Below are positions 26,694 through 36,313 of a stretch of DNA of 64,000 nucleotides, in pieces. Numbering within the stretch: the first letter of the stretch is position 1; each line of letters opens with the position of its first letter. The translations under genes were made by a program, and so were the position numbers. The notes under the pieces were generated by a model. The model worked only from the letters and a program-made list of their open reading frames with translations, made no database searches and was not told the origin of the DNA. The DNA comes from Trinickia caryophylli (GTDB taxonomy: Bacteria > Pseudomonadota > Gammaproteobacteria > Burkholderiales > Burkholderiaceae): assembly GCF_034424545.1 (NCBI RefSeq), contig NZ_CP139971.1, forward strand, positions 1,240,001 through 1,304,000, in the 5' to 3' direction.

Positions 26694-27448
26694 GGAACAA
26701 TCCTCTCGACGCGAAACCGGATCATGTCGCCGGGTGCGAGCGTCGCGGGATTCTCGCGCGCCGGGTCGAAGAACGACATCGACGTATGGCCGATGGTGTT
26801 CCAGCCGCTCGGTCCCGCGGATGCCGACACACCCGTCTGCACACCGCCGATCGACACCGCGCCGCCGGGCAAGCCCAGCACCGGCACCTTGCGGCGCGGC
26901 GTGGCGATACGCGGATCCATGCCGCCGAGATAGCAATAACCTGGATGGCTGCCGAGCGCATAGACGGTATAGAGCGGCGCGCAGTGCAGTTGCACGACTT
27001 CATCGACGGATAGCCCTGTGTGATTCACTACGTCCTGCAGATGCGGCCCGAACTCGCCGCCGTACTCCACCGGCAATTCCACGACCCGTCCGTCGATCTG
27101 CAACTCGCCGGCCGCGGCCCATGCGTCGCGCAATGCGGCGTCGAGCGAATCCAGGTCCGCCGGCGGCGTGAAAAACGTCAGCATCAGATTGGTCACGCCG
27201 GGCACCGCTTCACGTACGCACGGCCATGTTTCGACCTCGCGCGCGAGCGCCCAGATGCGGCGCTGCGCATGCAGATCGAGTGCGCCCGGTGCTTCGAACA
27301 GCATCGCGGTGGTGCCCAGCATGCTGATGCGAAGCAGCTGCTCCGATTCGTCCTGTTTCATTGCAAGGGCAGTCCTGTGTGAATCCGGACGTCGCCGTTC
27401 GACGACGTCCGCGTACGCGATCGACGCATGTTCAACGGTCAGCGTCAT
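26690..27448 (-). CDS. pxpB: 5-oxoprolinase subunit PxpB (KipI/carboxyltransferase subunit 1 family)
   Basis: 252 residues. Recognised from [38 protein letters not shown] and [11 protein letters not shown]. The first 25-40 residues are a poorly conserved extension. ATG 27448 follows AGGAGG and overlaps the accC stop by 4 bp; a shorter start at the internal MKQDESEQ (about residue 31) is possible. KipI-type proteins pair with PxpC. Here they follow accC directly, as the matching domains follow biotin carboxylase inside urea carboxylase. Confidence 0.9.
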   Translation of the reverse strand: MTLTVEHASIAYADVVERRRPDSHRTALAMKQDESEQLLRISMLGTTAMLFEAPGALDLHAQRRIWALAREVETWPCVREAVPGVTNLMLTFFTPPADLDSLDAALRDAWAAAGELQIDGRVVELPVEYGGEFGPHLQDVVNHTGLSVDEVVQLHCAPLYTVYALGSHPGYCYLGGMDPRIATPRRKVPVLGLPGGAVSIGGVQTGVSASAGPSGWNTIGHTSMSFFDPARENPATLAPGDMIRFRVERIVP

Positions 27449-28797
27449 GTCTGTTTCCTCCTGGCGAGCCAGCGCTCCAGATGATGAATGTCGACCCCGC
27501 CTGCGGCGAATCCTTCGTCTTCGAGCATGGCCTGATGCAACGGCACGTTGGTGCGAATGCCTTCGACGCGCATCTCCGAGAGCGCGAGGCGCATGCGCGC
27601 CAGTGCCTCGTCACGGGTTGCGCCGTGCGTGATCACCTTGGCGATCAGCGAGTCGTAATAAGGCGGCACGACAGCGCCGCCGCTCATATGCGAGTCCACC
27701 CGTACGCCGTTGCCGCCCGGCACTTCCCACACGGAAATCTTGCCCGGACACGGCACGAAGGTGAAGGGGTCTTCGGCATTGATCCGGCATTCCAGTGCGT
27801 GCCCTTGCGTGCGAATGTCCGATTGACGAATCGTCAATGCGTGCCCCTGCGCGATGCGAATCTGTTCCCGCACGATGTCGATGCCCGAGGTCATTTCCGT
27901 CACGGGATGCTCGACCTGCAAGCGCGTATTCATTTCGATGAAGAAGAACTGATCGTTCTCGAACAGGAATTCGAAGGTGCCGGCGCCGCGGTATTTCGTT
28001 TGCCGGCACGCCTCTACGCAACGCTCGCCTACCTGCCGGATCAGTTCCGGATCGATGCCGGGCGCGGGCGCTTCTTCCAATACCTTCTGATGACGCCGTT
28101 GCAGCGAGCAGTCGCGCGAACCCAGCCACAGCGCATTGCCGTGCGTATCGCACAAGACCTGTATTTCGACGTGGCGCGGATGCTCGAGAAACTTCTCGAC
28201 GTAGAGTTCGGGCTTGCCGAAGGCGCGGCGCGCTTCTTCACGCGTCACCGAGACCGCTTCGAGCAACCGTTCGGGACCGGGCACGACGCGCATGCCGCGT
28301 CCGCCGCCGCCGCCCGCTGCCTTGACGATCACCGGATAGCCGATTTCTTCGGCGACGCGCAGGATGTCGGTGGGGTCGTCGGGCAAGCCGCCGTCCGGGC
28401 CTGGCACGCAAGGTACGCCCGCCGCGCGCATGGCGCGCTTGGCCGCGACCTTGTCGCCCATGGTGCGAATCGAAGCGGGTTCAGGGCCGATGAAGGCCAT
28501 GCCGGCAGCCTCGACCTGCGATGCGAAATCCGCGTTCTCCGACAGGAAACCGTAACCCGGATGAATCGCTTGCGCGCCGCTCACGTGCGCAGCGAACAGG
28601 ATCGCGGTCCGGTTCAGATAACTTTGCCCCGGCGACGCAGGGCCGATGCACAGCGCCTCGTCGGCGAGACGCACGTAGCGAGCGTCGGCGTCGGCCTCCG
28701 AATGCACGGCGACGGTTTGCAGACCCAGTTCGCGGCAGGCGCGCTGGATTCGAAGCGCGATCTCGCCGCGGTTGGCGATCAGTACTTTATTGAACAT
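27445..28797 (-). CDS. accC: Biotin carboxylase (AccC-like)
   Basis: 450 residues, full length. Starts [20 protein letters not shown]. The ATP-grasp core has [34 protein letters not shown] and [19 protein letters not shown] (catalytic Arg and Glu). It would carboxylate biotin on a carrier protein with ATP and bicarbonate. It lies 6 bp after the AccB-type carrier and overlaps pxpB. Rather than acetyl-CoA carboxylation, the context suggests a carboxylation step linked to the PxpB/PxpC carboxyltransferase-like domains. Confidence 0.93.
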   Translation of the reverse strand: MFNKVLIANRGEIALRIQRACRELGLQTVAVHSEADADARYVRLADEALCIGPASPGQSYLNRTAILFAAHVSGAQAIHPGYGFLSENADFASQVEAAGMAFIGPEPASIRTMGDKVAAKRAMRAAGVPCVPGPDGGLPDDPTDILRVAEEIGYPVIVKAAGGGGGRGMRVVPGPERLLEAVSVTREEARRAFGKPELYVEKFLEHPRHVEIQVLCDTHGNALWLGSRDCSLQRRHQKVLEEAPAPGIDPELIRQVGERCVEACRQTKYRGAGTFEFLFENDQFFFIEMNTRLQVEHPVTEMTSGIDIVREQIRIAQGHALTIRQSDIRTQGHALECRINAEDPFTFVPCPGKISVWEVPGGNGVRVDSHMSGGAVVPPYYDSLIAKVITHGATRDEALARMRLALSEMRVEGIRTNVPLHQAMLEDEGFAAGGVDIHHLERWLARRKQT

Positions 28798-28803
28798 GAT
28801 GGG

Positions 28804-29322
28804 TCAGCCGATCCGGAACAGCGGCTGGCCGGATTCGACCTCGCTGCCCGGCGTCACGAGAATCTCCAGAACAGCGCCGTTGAACTCGGACTCGATCGCG
28901 TTGAACATTTTCATCGCTTCGATCGTGCAGAGCACTTGCCCTTCTTCGATCGTGTCGCCGGCATTCACGAAGGGCGCCTCGCCTGGTGCGGGTGTCAGAT
29001 GCACGACGCCGAACATCGGCGCGCGAACGAGTCGCGGTTCTTTCGCGGTTGCGGAAGTGGCGGACGCTGCGGGGATTTCGCGCGGTACGCCGGTGTCGGC
29101 GTCGGTTGATTGAGCGGATGCCGCAGGCGGCGTTTGCATACCTTGCACGCTGCTGGCAAACGCCGCGGCCGCAGCTTGCTCGCCCGCTGGCGCCTCGGCC
29201 TGCCTGGCGCGCCGTTTGGCCCTCACGAGCTTGACCCTTTCCTCGCCCTCGATGACTTCGAGCTTGGCAAGCGGCGATTCCGCCAGCAGGTCGATAAGCG
29301 CCTTAATCTTCTGGAGATCCAT
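28804..29322 (-). CDS. accB: Biotin carboxyl carrier protein (AccB-like)
   Basis: 172 residues from ATG 29322; a longer frame adds a leader without similarity. The N-terminal MDLQKIKALIDLLAESPLAK is AccB-like, then an Ala/Thr-rich linker (about 45-95), then the biotinyl domain with CTIEAMKMFNAIESE, where Lys138 is the acceptor. It is the first gene of the six-gene acc/pxp operon, and its start lies 91 bp from copy B of the conserved regulatory element. The organism should have a second, housekeeping accBC elsewhere; this one is probably dedicated. Confidence 0.92.
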   Translation of the reverse strand: MDLQKIKALIDLLAESPLAKLEVIEGEERVKLVRAKRRARQAEAPAGEQAAAAAFASSVQGMQTPPAASAQSTDADTGVPREIPAASATSATAKEPRLVRAPMFGVVHLTPAPGEAPFVNAGDTIEEGQVLCTIEAMKMFNAIESEFNGAVLEILVTPGSEVESGQPLFRIG

Positions 29323-29413
29323 CACTGAGTCCGTAGCCGGTTGGATGCGCGCCGGCTCACTGCAAGCCGGGCGATCGACGATGGACCCAATGTATCCGTC
29401 ACATAAAAATTGC

Positions 29414-29454
29414 GCCAAGACGGTTTGGCTTTGTAGCGATAAGGCGCGCTTATG
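29414..29454 (-). promoter_or_regulatory. Putative Nac-type LysR binding element, copy B (upstream of accB operon)
   Basis: Read towards accB this 41-bp element begins CATAAGCGCGCCTTATCG and ends CCGTCTTGGC, with ATA-N9-TAT and the distal GTCTT block. It overlaps the last codons of the LysR gene by 5 bp. Its near edge is 91 bp from the accB start. It is nearly the same as copy A, including the central block CAAAGCCAA. Confidence 0.82.
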
Positions 29455-30394
29455 TATCGGCGGTATCGGCGGTAGCGGCGCCGGGCTCGAAGCGCACGTC
29501 GAGCGCGAGATCGCCCGCCAGTTCCAGCAGGATGTCCTTGACCGCCGCGGCGGGCTCGGAAAGCGGCAGATGGTCGGACAGACAGACCGAAAGCGGAATC
29601 TTGATGACAGGCGAAACGATCCGGCACTGCACGATATCGCCCGCTGCCGCGACCACGCGCGCGGTGGAATCGGGCAGGATCGTCGCGCCGATACCCGCGC
29701 TTACCGCCGCCGAGAGCGTCGACGCGGATTCGATTTCGGCCACCACTTTCGGGATCATCTGCACGCGCGCGAAGCCTTCGTCGACATATTTGCGCAGATA
29801 GTTGTACGGACGCGGCAGCAGCAAAGGCACGTCGCGCAATTCGGTCACGCCGATCTGCTCCTGCGTGATGCCCATGCTGCGCGGCGCGACAAGGAACAAT
29901 TCCTCGTTCATCAGAAGCTGGAACGACAGGCCGTGCACGGGCTTGTCGCCATACAGCACGGCCATGTCCATGCGGCCGTTCATGATCAGTTCGCTCAGCG
30001 TCGTGCCGAAGTTCTCGTTGATGTACAGCAGGATGTCCGGATGCCGCGCGCGCACGGTGCGCAGCAACGGCAACGACAGCGCCGATGCCCCGGTGCCGGG
30101 CGCGAGCCCCACCGAGACCTGGCCCGAGAGCGTCTGGCCCGCGCTTTTTACGTCGGCCTGCGCCTGTTCGTACTGACGCAGGATCAGCTGCGCGTGGCGA
30201 TACAACGTCGCCCCTGCCTCAGTGGCGGTGACGCCCCGTTTCGTGCGCACCAGCAGTTGCTGCTGGAACTCGTCTTCGAGCGTAATCAGCTGCTGGCTCA
30301 GCGCCGGCTGGGCGATATGAAGCACTTCGGCGGCCTGAGTCAGGCTGCCGATATCGACGATCTTCACGAAGTACTTCAAGCGCCGCAGGTTCAC
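29450..30394 (-). CDS. Nac-like LysR-family transcriptional regulator
   Basis: About 314 residues from GTG 30394. The N-terminal DNA-binding domain reads NLRRLKYFVKIVDIGSLTQA, AEVLHIAQPALSQQL, the exact style of NAC and its relatives. The effector domain includes VSVGLAPGTGASALSLPLLR and LLPRPYNYLRKYVDEGFARV. The gene sits between the acc/pxp operon and the aminotransferase gene. Five ATA-N9-TAT elements in this window lie upstream of surrounding genes, so it is the best candidate to bind them. Its own promoter faces the aminotransferase promoter region containing copy D. Confidence 0.88.
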   Translation of the reverse strand: MNLRRLKYFVKIVDIGSLTQAAEVLHIAQPALSQQLITLEDEFQQQLLVRTKRGVTATEAGATLYRHAQLILRQYEQAQADVKSAGQTLSGQVSVGLAPGTGASALSLPLLRTVRARHPDILLYINENFGTTLSELIMNGRMDMAVLYGDKPVHGLSFQLLMNEELFLVAPRSMGITQEQIGVTELRDVPLLLPRPYNYLRKYVDEGFARVQMIPKVVAEIESASTLSAAVSAGIGATILPDSTARVVAAAGDIVQCRIVSPVIKIPLSVCLSDHLPLSEPAAAVKDILLELAGDLALDVRFEPGAATADTADT

Positions 30395-30569
30395 GGTAGT
30401 CGAGTCTCGGATGTTGGGGGATGGCAACAATGATAGGGCAAGCGCAGGGTGCCGCACAGTGCTTAAAAAACTCCGCGCTCGCTTCGGCAGGCCGGAAAAG
30501 GCGCTCTGTCAGCGTATTCCCGCATGGACCACGGCTTTCAAAGCCGGACTCGCGCGCGTGTCGCCGTGT

Positions 30570-30610
30570 CATAAGCGGATGTTATTGCCCCAGCGGAAAG
30601 ACGTCTTGGC
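30570..30610 (+). promoter_or_regulatory. Putative Nac-type LysR binding element, copy D (upstream of aminotransferase)
   Basis: The 41-bp element starts CATAAGCGGATGTTATTG and ends ACGTCTTGGC, with ATA-N9-TAT and GTCTT at the same spacing as the other copies. It lies 58 bp before the aminotransferase GTG start and 175 bp upstream of the LysR start in the other direction, so it could serve both genes. Confidence 0.8.
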
Positions 30611-30668
30611 TTGAACTTTTTCTCACGCTTAATGTGAAGGCTCGTTAAATGCTGTTGAGGAGTCAAGT

Positions 30669-31877
30669 GTGAGTGCATCGCGCATCGCCGCCCGCGTCCA
30701 GCGAATCAAGCCTTCGCCGAGCAGCGCCGCGGCCGACCGCGCCGCGGAACTGCGGCGGCAGGGCAAGACCATCGTCAACCTCGTGGTCGGCGAACCCGAC
30801 TTCGACACGCCGGCGCACATTCGCCAGGCCGCTTTCGAAGCGATGGAGCGTGGCGAGACACGCTATACGCAAACGGCCGGCACGCCCGCGCTGCGCGCCG
30901 CCATCGCCGCGAAGCTGCAACGCGAGAACGGGCTTTCATACGATCCGAAGCACATCATCGTGACGTGCGGCGCAAAGCACGCGATCTTCAACGCGCTCGC
31001 CGTGACCGTGGAAGCCGGCGACGAAGTCCTGATTCCCGCGCCGTACTGGGTGTCGTACCCGGACATGGCGCTCGCCTGCGACGGCGTGCCGGTCGTCGTG
31101 CCGTGCACCGAGGCCGACAGTTTCAAGCTCACACCCCCCACCCTCGAAGCGGCGATCACGCCGCGCACGCGCTGGCTGATCATCAATTCGCCGACCAACC
31201 CCACTGGCGCGACCTACACCGCCGACGAACTGCGCGCGTTAGCGGACGTGCTGCTGCGTCATCCGCAAGTGCTGGTGATGATGGACGACATCTACGAGCA
31301 CATCCGCTTCGAAGGCGAGGCGTCGCAGCATCTGCTGTCGATCGAACCCGAACTCAGTTCGCGCACTCTGCTCGTCAACGGCGTCTCCAAGACTTACGCG
31401 ATGACCGGCTGGCGCATCGGCTACGCCGCCGGCCCCGCCGATCTGATCGGCGCGATGGACACGCTGCAGTCGCAATCCACCAGCAACGCCAGCTCGATCA
31501 GCCAGGCCGCGGCGCTCGCCGCGCTGACCGGCGACCAGAGCTTCGTGCAGCAATCCGTGCGGACCTATCGCGAACGGCGCGACCACGCGCTCGAAGCGCT
31601 CAACGCGATTCCCGGCATCAGTTGCAAGACGCCCGGCGGCGCCTTCTATCTGTATGTGAACTGCAGCGGCATGATCGGCCGCACCACGCCCCAGGGCAAG
31701 CGCCTCGAAGGCGACGTCGACGTGGTGCTGTATCTGCTGGAGCAAGCGGGCGTCGCACTGGTTGCAGGATCGGCTTATGGCGTCTCTCCTTTCTTCCGGA
31801 TGTCGATCGCCACGAGCATCGAGATCATCGAAGAAGGCTGCAGGAAGATCGCTGCCGCCGTCGCCGCTTTGAACTGA
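30669..31877 (+). CDS. Pyridoxal-phosphate-dependent aminotransferase (class I, aspartate aminotransferase-like)
   Basis: 402 residues from GTG 30669, placed by GAGGAG six bases upstream. The fold-type I pattern is complete: VVGEPDFDTP, substrate-binding NSPTNPTGATYT, PLP Asp and Tyr in MMDDIYEHIRFEG, Schiff-base Lys in VNGVSKTYAMTGWRIGYAAG and the carboxylate-binding Arg near SPFFRMSIAT. Members transfer amino groups between aspartate/glutamate-type donors and 2-oxo acids. With PxpABC producing glutamate from 5-oxoproline, it could pass the nitrogen on. Confidence 0.92.
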   Translation: MSASRIAARVQRIKPSPSSAAADRAAELRRQGKTIVNLVVGEPDFDTPAHIRQAAFEAMERGETRYTQTAGTPALRAAIAAKLQRENGLSYDPKHIIVTCGAKHAIFNALAVTVEAGDEVLIPAPYWVSYPDMALACDGVPVVVPCTEADSFKLTPPTLEAAITPRTRWLIINSPTNPTGATYTADELRALADVLLRHPQVLVMMDDIYEHIRFEGEASQHLLSIEPELSSRTLLVNGVSKTYAMTGWRIGYAAGPADLIGAMDTLQSQSTSNASSISQAAALAALTGDQSFVQQSVRTYRERRDHALEALNAIPGISCKTPGGAFYLYVNCSGMIGRTTPQGKRLEGDVDVVLYLLEQAGVALVAGSAYGVSPFFRMSIATSIEIIEEGCRKIAAAVAALN

Positions 31878-31998
31878 GAGTGCGGCGACGCTGCCATGCA
31901 CGGCGGCGTCGCTCAGTAAAAAGACATGCCGCGCCGACAGGACTCGGCAGCCGGTTTGGAGCTTTCCATCTTTCGTCAATCTGCAAGGGGATCTATTC

Positions 31999-33108
31999 GT
32001 GAAAAAGCATACTTTAGGTATACTAACTGGATTTGGACTGGCCCTTTCCGGGATCGCGCACGCACAATCGAGCGTGACCCTCTACGGCATCATCGACGAA
32101 GCCGTGCGCTACGACACCCACCAGAACAAATCGGGCGGGAAGCTTTTCACGATGGGTAGCGGCGGCGAGATTCAGGGAAGCCGCTGGGGCCTGCAGGGAA
32201 CCGAAGATCTCGGCGGCGGCATGGCCGCCATTTTCCAGCTTGAGGGCGGCTTTACGCCGAATACCGGCGTGACGCAGCAATCGACGCCGTCGGGCGCGGC
32301 GCGCCTGTTCGGCCGTACCGCGATGGTCGGGCTCAGCACGCCCTACGGCACGGTGACGGCGGGCCGCCAATACACCCTCGTGCACGAAATGGGCTGGATG
32401 CACGACATCTATGCATTCGCCAATTACACTGGCACGGTCGGCTTTCAGGGCGCCGGCCTGACCGGCGGTGGACGTCTCGACAACACCGTGCGCTATACCT
32501 CCCCCACGCTGGCCGGCTTCACCCTCAAGGGTGCGTACACGTTCGGCCAGACAGCGGGCAGCATCCACCAGAACTCATCGCCGGCCGTGAGCCTCTCTTA
32601 TGACCACGGCCCGCTGAGCGTCGGCGCGGCTTATCAGATCGTCAACAACATCGGCGGCCTGAATCCTTCGACGACTGCCTACGGCAGCACCTACTTCGGC
32701 GTAACGATTCCAGACAGCTCACAAAAGATCTTCACGGCGGGCGCGACCTATAAATTCGGCGCCGCAAAGGTGTATGGCTCGTATATCTACAGCCACGTCT
32801 ATCCGGCCGATTATCGCAACGACTCCTTCTCCACGGCGCTTCAGTACACCATCACGCCCGCGCTCGTACTCGATCTGCCGTTCTACATCGACTTCGTCCA
32901 CCATGCGGGCCAGAGTGGCACGCGCATCACCACCGGCCCGACGCTCGATTACCTGCTGAGCAAGCGCACCGATGTCTACGTCGGCGTGGACTACAACCAT
33001 CTCACCGGCGCATGGACCACCCTCGCCGCCGCGTCCGGCTCGAACCAGCCGTTCTATGGCTTCAACTCGCTGTTCGAAGCCGCGATTGGCCTGCGCCATA
33101 AGTTCTGA
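31999..33108 (+). CDS. Gram-negative general porin (Burkholderia-type)
   Basis: 369 residues from GTG 31999 after AAGGGG. A signal peptide (about 1-23) ends in HAQ. The mature start SSVTLYGIIDEAVRY and the segments GSRWGLQGTEDLGGGMAAIF and GRTAMVGLSTPYGTVTAGRQ are diagnostic of the betaproteobacterial trimeric porin family. The C-terminal residue is Phe (LRHKF), as needed for outer-membrane assembly. It would admit small solutes such as sugar acids. It is placed 121 bp after the aminotransferase, so it may be read through from the same promoter. Confidence 0.94.
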   Translation: MKKHTLGILTGFGLALSGIAHAQSSVTLYGIIDEAVRYDTHQNKSGGKLFTMGSGGEIQGSRWGLQGTEDLGGGMAAIFQLEGGFTPNTGVTQQSTPSGAARLFGRTAMVGLSTPYGTVTAGRQYTLVHEMGWMHDIYAFANYTGTVGFQGAGLTGGGRLDNTVRYTSPTLAGFTLKGAYTFGQTAGSIHQNSSPAVSLSYDHGPLSVGAAYQIVNNIGGLNPSTTAYGSTYFGVTIPDSSQKIFTAGATYKFGAAKVYGSYIYSHVYPADYRNDSFSTALQYTITPALVLDLPFYIDFVHHAGQSGTRITTGPTLDYLLSKRTDVYVGVDYNHLTGAWTTLAAASGSNQPFYGFNSLFEAAIGLRHKF

Positions 33109-33279
33109 CACCGCGACAGCCATGTCCTTCCGGCATCTTACCAGGCCGGAAGCACGCATCACATCGCCAAACCACGTCGGGACGCGTAGTCGTGTCCCGA
33201 TCGTCGACGCACGTCCCCGCATTGAAAAGGCGGACCTCGATCCGCCCATCCCATCCATTTGCCTCAGGAGGAAACACCC

Positions 33280-34422
33280 ATGAAAATCGGCATCCCTGCC
33301 GAAAGCCGAGCCGGCGAAAAACGTGTCGCCGGCACGCCGGAAACAGTCAAAAAACTCATCGCGCAGGGGCATACTGTTCTGGTCCAGAGCACGGCAGGTG
33401 AAGGCGCGCATTTCCCCGATACGGCCTATGCGCGAGCGGGCGCCACGCTGGTCGAAGCAGCCGAAGCATTCGCGGCCGACCTCGTGCTCAAGGTGCAGGC
33501 GCCGACAGAAACCGAGCTTCGGCAGATGAAGCGCGACGCGAGTCTCGTCGGCATGCTCAATCCGTTCGACGCCGATCAGCTCGTGCAATTTCGCGCCGCG
33601 GGCGTGACCGCTTTCGCACTCGAATCGATTCCGCGTACGACGCGCGCGCAAAGCATGGACGTGCTGTCGTCCCAAGCCAATATTGCCGGCTATAAGGCCG
33701 TGCTGGTGGCGGCCAGTTTGTACCAGCGCTTCGTGCCCATGTTGATGACCGCCGCAGGCACGGTCAAAGCCGCGCGCGTGCTCATCCTCGGCGCGGGCGT
33801 CGCGGGTTTGCAGGCGATTGCAACGGCCAGGCGTCTGGGCGCCGTGATCGAGGCATCGGACGTGCGTCCCGCCGTCAGGGAACAGATCGAATCGCTGGGC
33901 GCCAAATTTCTCGACGTGCCGTGCGAAACCGATGAAGAGCGCGAGTCCGCTCAAGGCGTGGGCGGCTATGCGCGGCCTATGCCGCCCTCCTGGATTGCAC
34001 GCCAGGCCGCGTTGGTGCATGAGCGGGCCAAACAGGCCGACGTCATCATCACGACGGCTTTGATCCCTGGCCGCACTGCCCCCACCCTGCTCAACGAAGA
34101 CACCGTTCGCGCGATGAAGCTGGGCTCCGTGATCATCGACCTCGCAGCGGGCAAAGGCGCAAGCGTCGGCGACCGTCGCGGCGGCAACTGTCCGTTGACC
34201 GAAGCCGATGCCGTCGTGCTGCGGCACGGCGTGCAGATCGCCGGCTATACGAATCTGCCAGCCATGGTCGCCACCGACGCCTCCGCGCTGTACGCGCGCA
34301 ACGTGCTCGACTTTCTGAAGCTGATCATCGACACCGAAGGCAAGCTGAAGATCGACACCAGCGACGACATCGTAGCCGCCACCTTGCTGGGTCGCGACGC
34401 ATCGATGCTGCAAACCGCCTAA
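33280..34422 (+). CDS. pntAA: NAD(P) transhydrogenase subunit alpha, part 1 (NAD-binding domain I)
   Basis: 380 residues from ATG 33280, set by CAGGAGGAA. Typical start [20 protein letters not shown]. The dinucleotide loop [20 protein letters not shown] and the Q-loop region VGGYARPMP are present. Here the alpha chain is split, as in Rhodospirillum and Burkholderia. Together with the next two genes it forms the proton-translocating transhydrogenase that exchanges reducing equivalents between NADH and NADPH. It is likely to balance cofactors for the nearby dehydrogenases. Confidence 0.94.
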   Translation: MKIGIPAESRAGEKRVAGTPETVKKLIAQGHTVLVQSTAGEGAHFPDTAYARAGATLVEAAEAFAADLVLKVQAPTETELRQMKRDASLVGMLNPFDADQLVQFRAAGVTAFALESIPRTTRAQSMDVLSSQANIAGYKAVLVAASLYQRFVPMLMTAAGTVKAARVLILGAGVAGLQAIATARRLGAVIEASDVRPAVREQIESLGAKFLDVPCETDEERESAQGVGGYARPMPPSWIARQAALVHERAKQADVIITTALIPGRTAPTLLNEDTVRAMKLGSVIIDLAAGKGASVGDRRGGNCPLTEADAVVLRHGVQIAGYTNLPAMVATDASALYARNVLDFLKLIIDTEGKLKIDTSDDIVAATLLGRDASMLQTA

Positions 34423-34432
34423 GGAGACTGCG

Positions 34433-34765
34433 ATGGAACTCATCACTCACACCACGACCAATCTGATCATCTTCGTGCTGGCGATCTATGTCGGCTACCA
34501 CGTCGTCTGGAACGTGACGCCCGCGCTGCATACGCCGCTGATGGCCGTCACCAACGCGATCTCCGCGATTGTGATCGTCGGCGCCATGCTGGCCGCGGGA
34601 TTGACCGTGGGTGGCGCAGGCAAGGCGTTTGGTGCTATCGCCGTCGCGCTGGCGGCGGTCAATGTGTTCGGCGGCTTCCTCGTGACGCGCCGCATGCTCG
34701 AAATGTTCCGCAAAAAAGAGGCTAAAAAGCCGGCCGCAAACGTAGTGAATGGAGTCGCGCAATGA
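34433..34765 (+). CDS. pntAB: NAD(P) transhydrogenase subunit alpha, part 2 (membrane part)
   Basis: A 110-residue integral membrane protein with three to four helices. The hydrophobic stretch from [18 protein letters not shown] includes the family pattern [19 protein letters not shown]. It starts 10 bp after pntAA and overlaps pntB by 4 bp. It provides the proton-channel helices contributed by the alpha chain in the fused enzymes. Confidence 0.93.
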   Translation: MELITHTTTNLIIFVLAIYVGYHVVWNVTPALHTPLMAVTNAISAIVIVGAMLAAGLTVGGAGKAFGAIAVALAAVNVFGGFLVTRRMLEMFRKKEAKKPAANVVNGVAQ

Positions 34766-36201
34766 GTATGAATGTGGTCACGTTGTTGTATCTCGTCGCC
34801 TCCGTCTGCTTCATTCAGGCGCTAAAGGGGCTGTCGAATCCGAAAAGCGCCCGGCTCGGCAACGTCTTCGGCATGGCCGGCATGACGATAGCCATGCTGA
34901 CGACGCTCGCGCTGATCGCGAAACAGGCGTCGTCGCTCGGGTCGGATCTGGTACTCGGGCTCGCGGTGCTCGTCGTCGCGCTCATCGTCGGGGGCGCGAT
35001 CGGCACCGTGGTGGCCGCGCGGGTCGAGATGACCAAAATGCCCGAACTGATTGCGGCGATGCACTCGCTGATCGGGCTGGCCGCCGTCTGCATTGCTTAT
35101 GCAGTGGTGTCCGAGCCGTCCGCTTTCGGATTGGCCGCGCTCGGCGCCGAACTGCCGTACGGCAATCGCGTCGAGTTGTTCATCGGCACCTTTATCGGCG
35201 CGATCACGTTCTCGGGGTCGGTGATCGCATTCGGCAAGCTGTCGGGCAAGTACAAGTTCCGGCTGTTTCAGGGCGCGCCGGTCACGTATCCCGGACAGCA
35301 TGCGCTCAACCTCGCACTGGCGGTCGCCATGGTCGGCTTCGGCGTTGCGTTCTTTTTGACACAGTCGTGGTTGCCCTTCATCGTCATGACCGCGATTGCG
35401 TTCGCGCTCGGCGTGCTGATCATCATCCCGATCGGCGGCGCCGACATGCCGGTGGTCGTCTCGATGCTCAACTCCTATTCCGGCTGGGCGGCCGCGGGCA
35501 TCGGTTTCTCGCTGAACAATCCGATGCTGATCATTGCCGGCTCGCTGGTCGGCTCGTCTGGTGCGATTCTGTCGTACATCATGTGCCGGGCGATGAACCG
35601 CTCGTTCTTCAGCGTGCTGCTCGGCGGCTTCGGTGCGGAAACCGCCGCCGACAGCGGAGCGAAACGCGAGCAACGGCCCGTCAAATCGGGCTCCGCCGAC
35701 GATGCCGCGTTTCTGCTCGGCAATGCCGAATCGGTCGTGATCGTGCCGGGCTACGGACTTGCCGTCGCCCGCGCGCAGCACGCGTTGAAGGAGTTGACCG
35801 ACAAGCTCACCGGCAAAGGCATCGACGTGCGCTATGCGATCCATCCGGTAGCGGGCCGCATGCCCGGCCATATGAACGTGCTGCTCGCCGAAGCCGAAGT
35901 GCCGTACGACCAGGTATTCGAAATGGAAGACATCAACGCGGAGTTCGGCCAGACCGATGTCGTGCTGGTTCTCGGCGCCAACGACGTGGTCAATCCCGCC
36001 GCGAAGACCGACCCGGCTTCGCCGATTGCGGGCATGCCGATTCTGGAGGCGTACAAGGCGCGCACCGTGATCGTCAACAAACGCTCGATGGCCTCCGGCT
36101 ACGCGGGTCTCGACAATGATCTGTTCTATATGGACAAAACGATGATGGTGTTTTCCGACGCCAAGAAGGTCATCGAGAACATGACCAGGGCGCTCGAATG
36201 A
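34762..36201 (+). CDS. pntB: NAD(P) transhydrogenase subunit beta
   Basis: 479 residues: about nine N-terminal transmembrane helices (residues 1-260) followed by NADP-binding domain III. Family patterns are [60 protein letters not shown] and [17 protein letters not shown]. Translationally coupled to pntAB. Copy E of the conserved regulatory element begins 5 bp after its stop codon and serves the next gene. Confidence 0.95.
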   Translation: MSMNVVTLLYLVASVCFIQALKGLSNPKSARLGNVFGMAGMTIAMLTTLALIAKQASSLGSDLVLGLAVLVVALIVGGAIGTVVAARVEMTKMPELIAAMHSLIGLAAVCIAYAVVSEPSAFGLAALGAELPYGNRVELFIGTFIGAITFSGSVIAFGKLSGKYKFRLFQGAPVTYPGQHALNLALAVAMVGFGVAFFLTQSWLPFIVMTAIAFALGVLIIIPIGGADMPVVVSMLNSYSGWAAAGIGFSLNNPMLIIAGSLVGSSGAILSYIMCRAMNRSFFSVLLGGFGAETAADSGAKREQRPVKSGSADDAAFLLGNAESVVIVPGYGLAVARAQHALKELTDKLTGKGIDVRYAIHPVAGRMPGHMNVLLAEAEVPYDQVFEMEDINAEFGQTDVVLVLGANDVVNPAAKTDPASPIAGMPILEAYKARTVIVNKRSMASGYAGLDNDLFYMDKTMMVFSDAKKVIENMTRALE

Positions 36202-36206
36202 GCATC

Positions 36207-36247
36207 CATAAGCGGCAAGTATCGGCCCAGACGACTTTGGTCTTTGT
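36207..36247 (+). promoter_or_regulatory. Putative Nac-type LysR binding element, copy E (upstream of idnD)
   Basis: This copy begins CATAAGCGGCAAGTATCG and ends GGTCTTTGT, keeping ATA-N9-TAT and GTCTT at the common spacing. It is the least conserved member in the middle and at the last base. Its near edge is 66 bp from the idnD start codon. No comparable palindrome is present elsewhere in the short pntB-idnD gap. Confidence 0.72.
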
Positions 36248-36313
36248 CGAGCAGACCTTTAGACGCTACCTTACAGCGTGCTGATCCCGCATTTACCGTT
36301 ATAGGCACTTACC

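Noticed and set aside
27361..29109. Plus-strand open frame of 582 codons opposite accC and accB
   Set aside because: Antisense shadow; both true genes on the minus strand have complete catalytic motifs.
31995..32025. ATA/TAT pair near the porin start as a sixth regulatory element
   Set aside because: Spacing is 7 instead of 9 bases, it lies inside the coding start, and the GTCTT block is absent.
32719..34446. Minus-strand open frame of 575 codons opposite the porin and pntAA
   Set aside because: Antisense shadow; both plus-strand genes are unambiguous.
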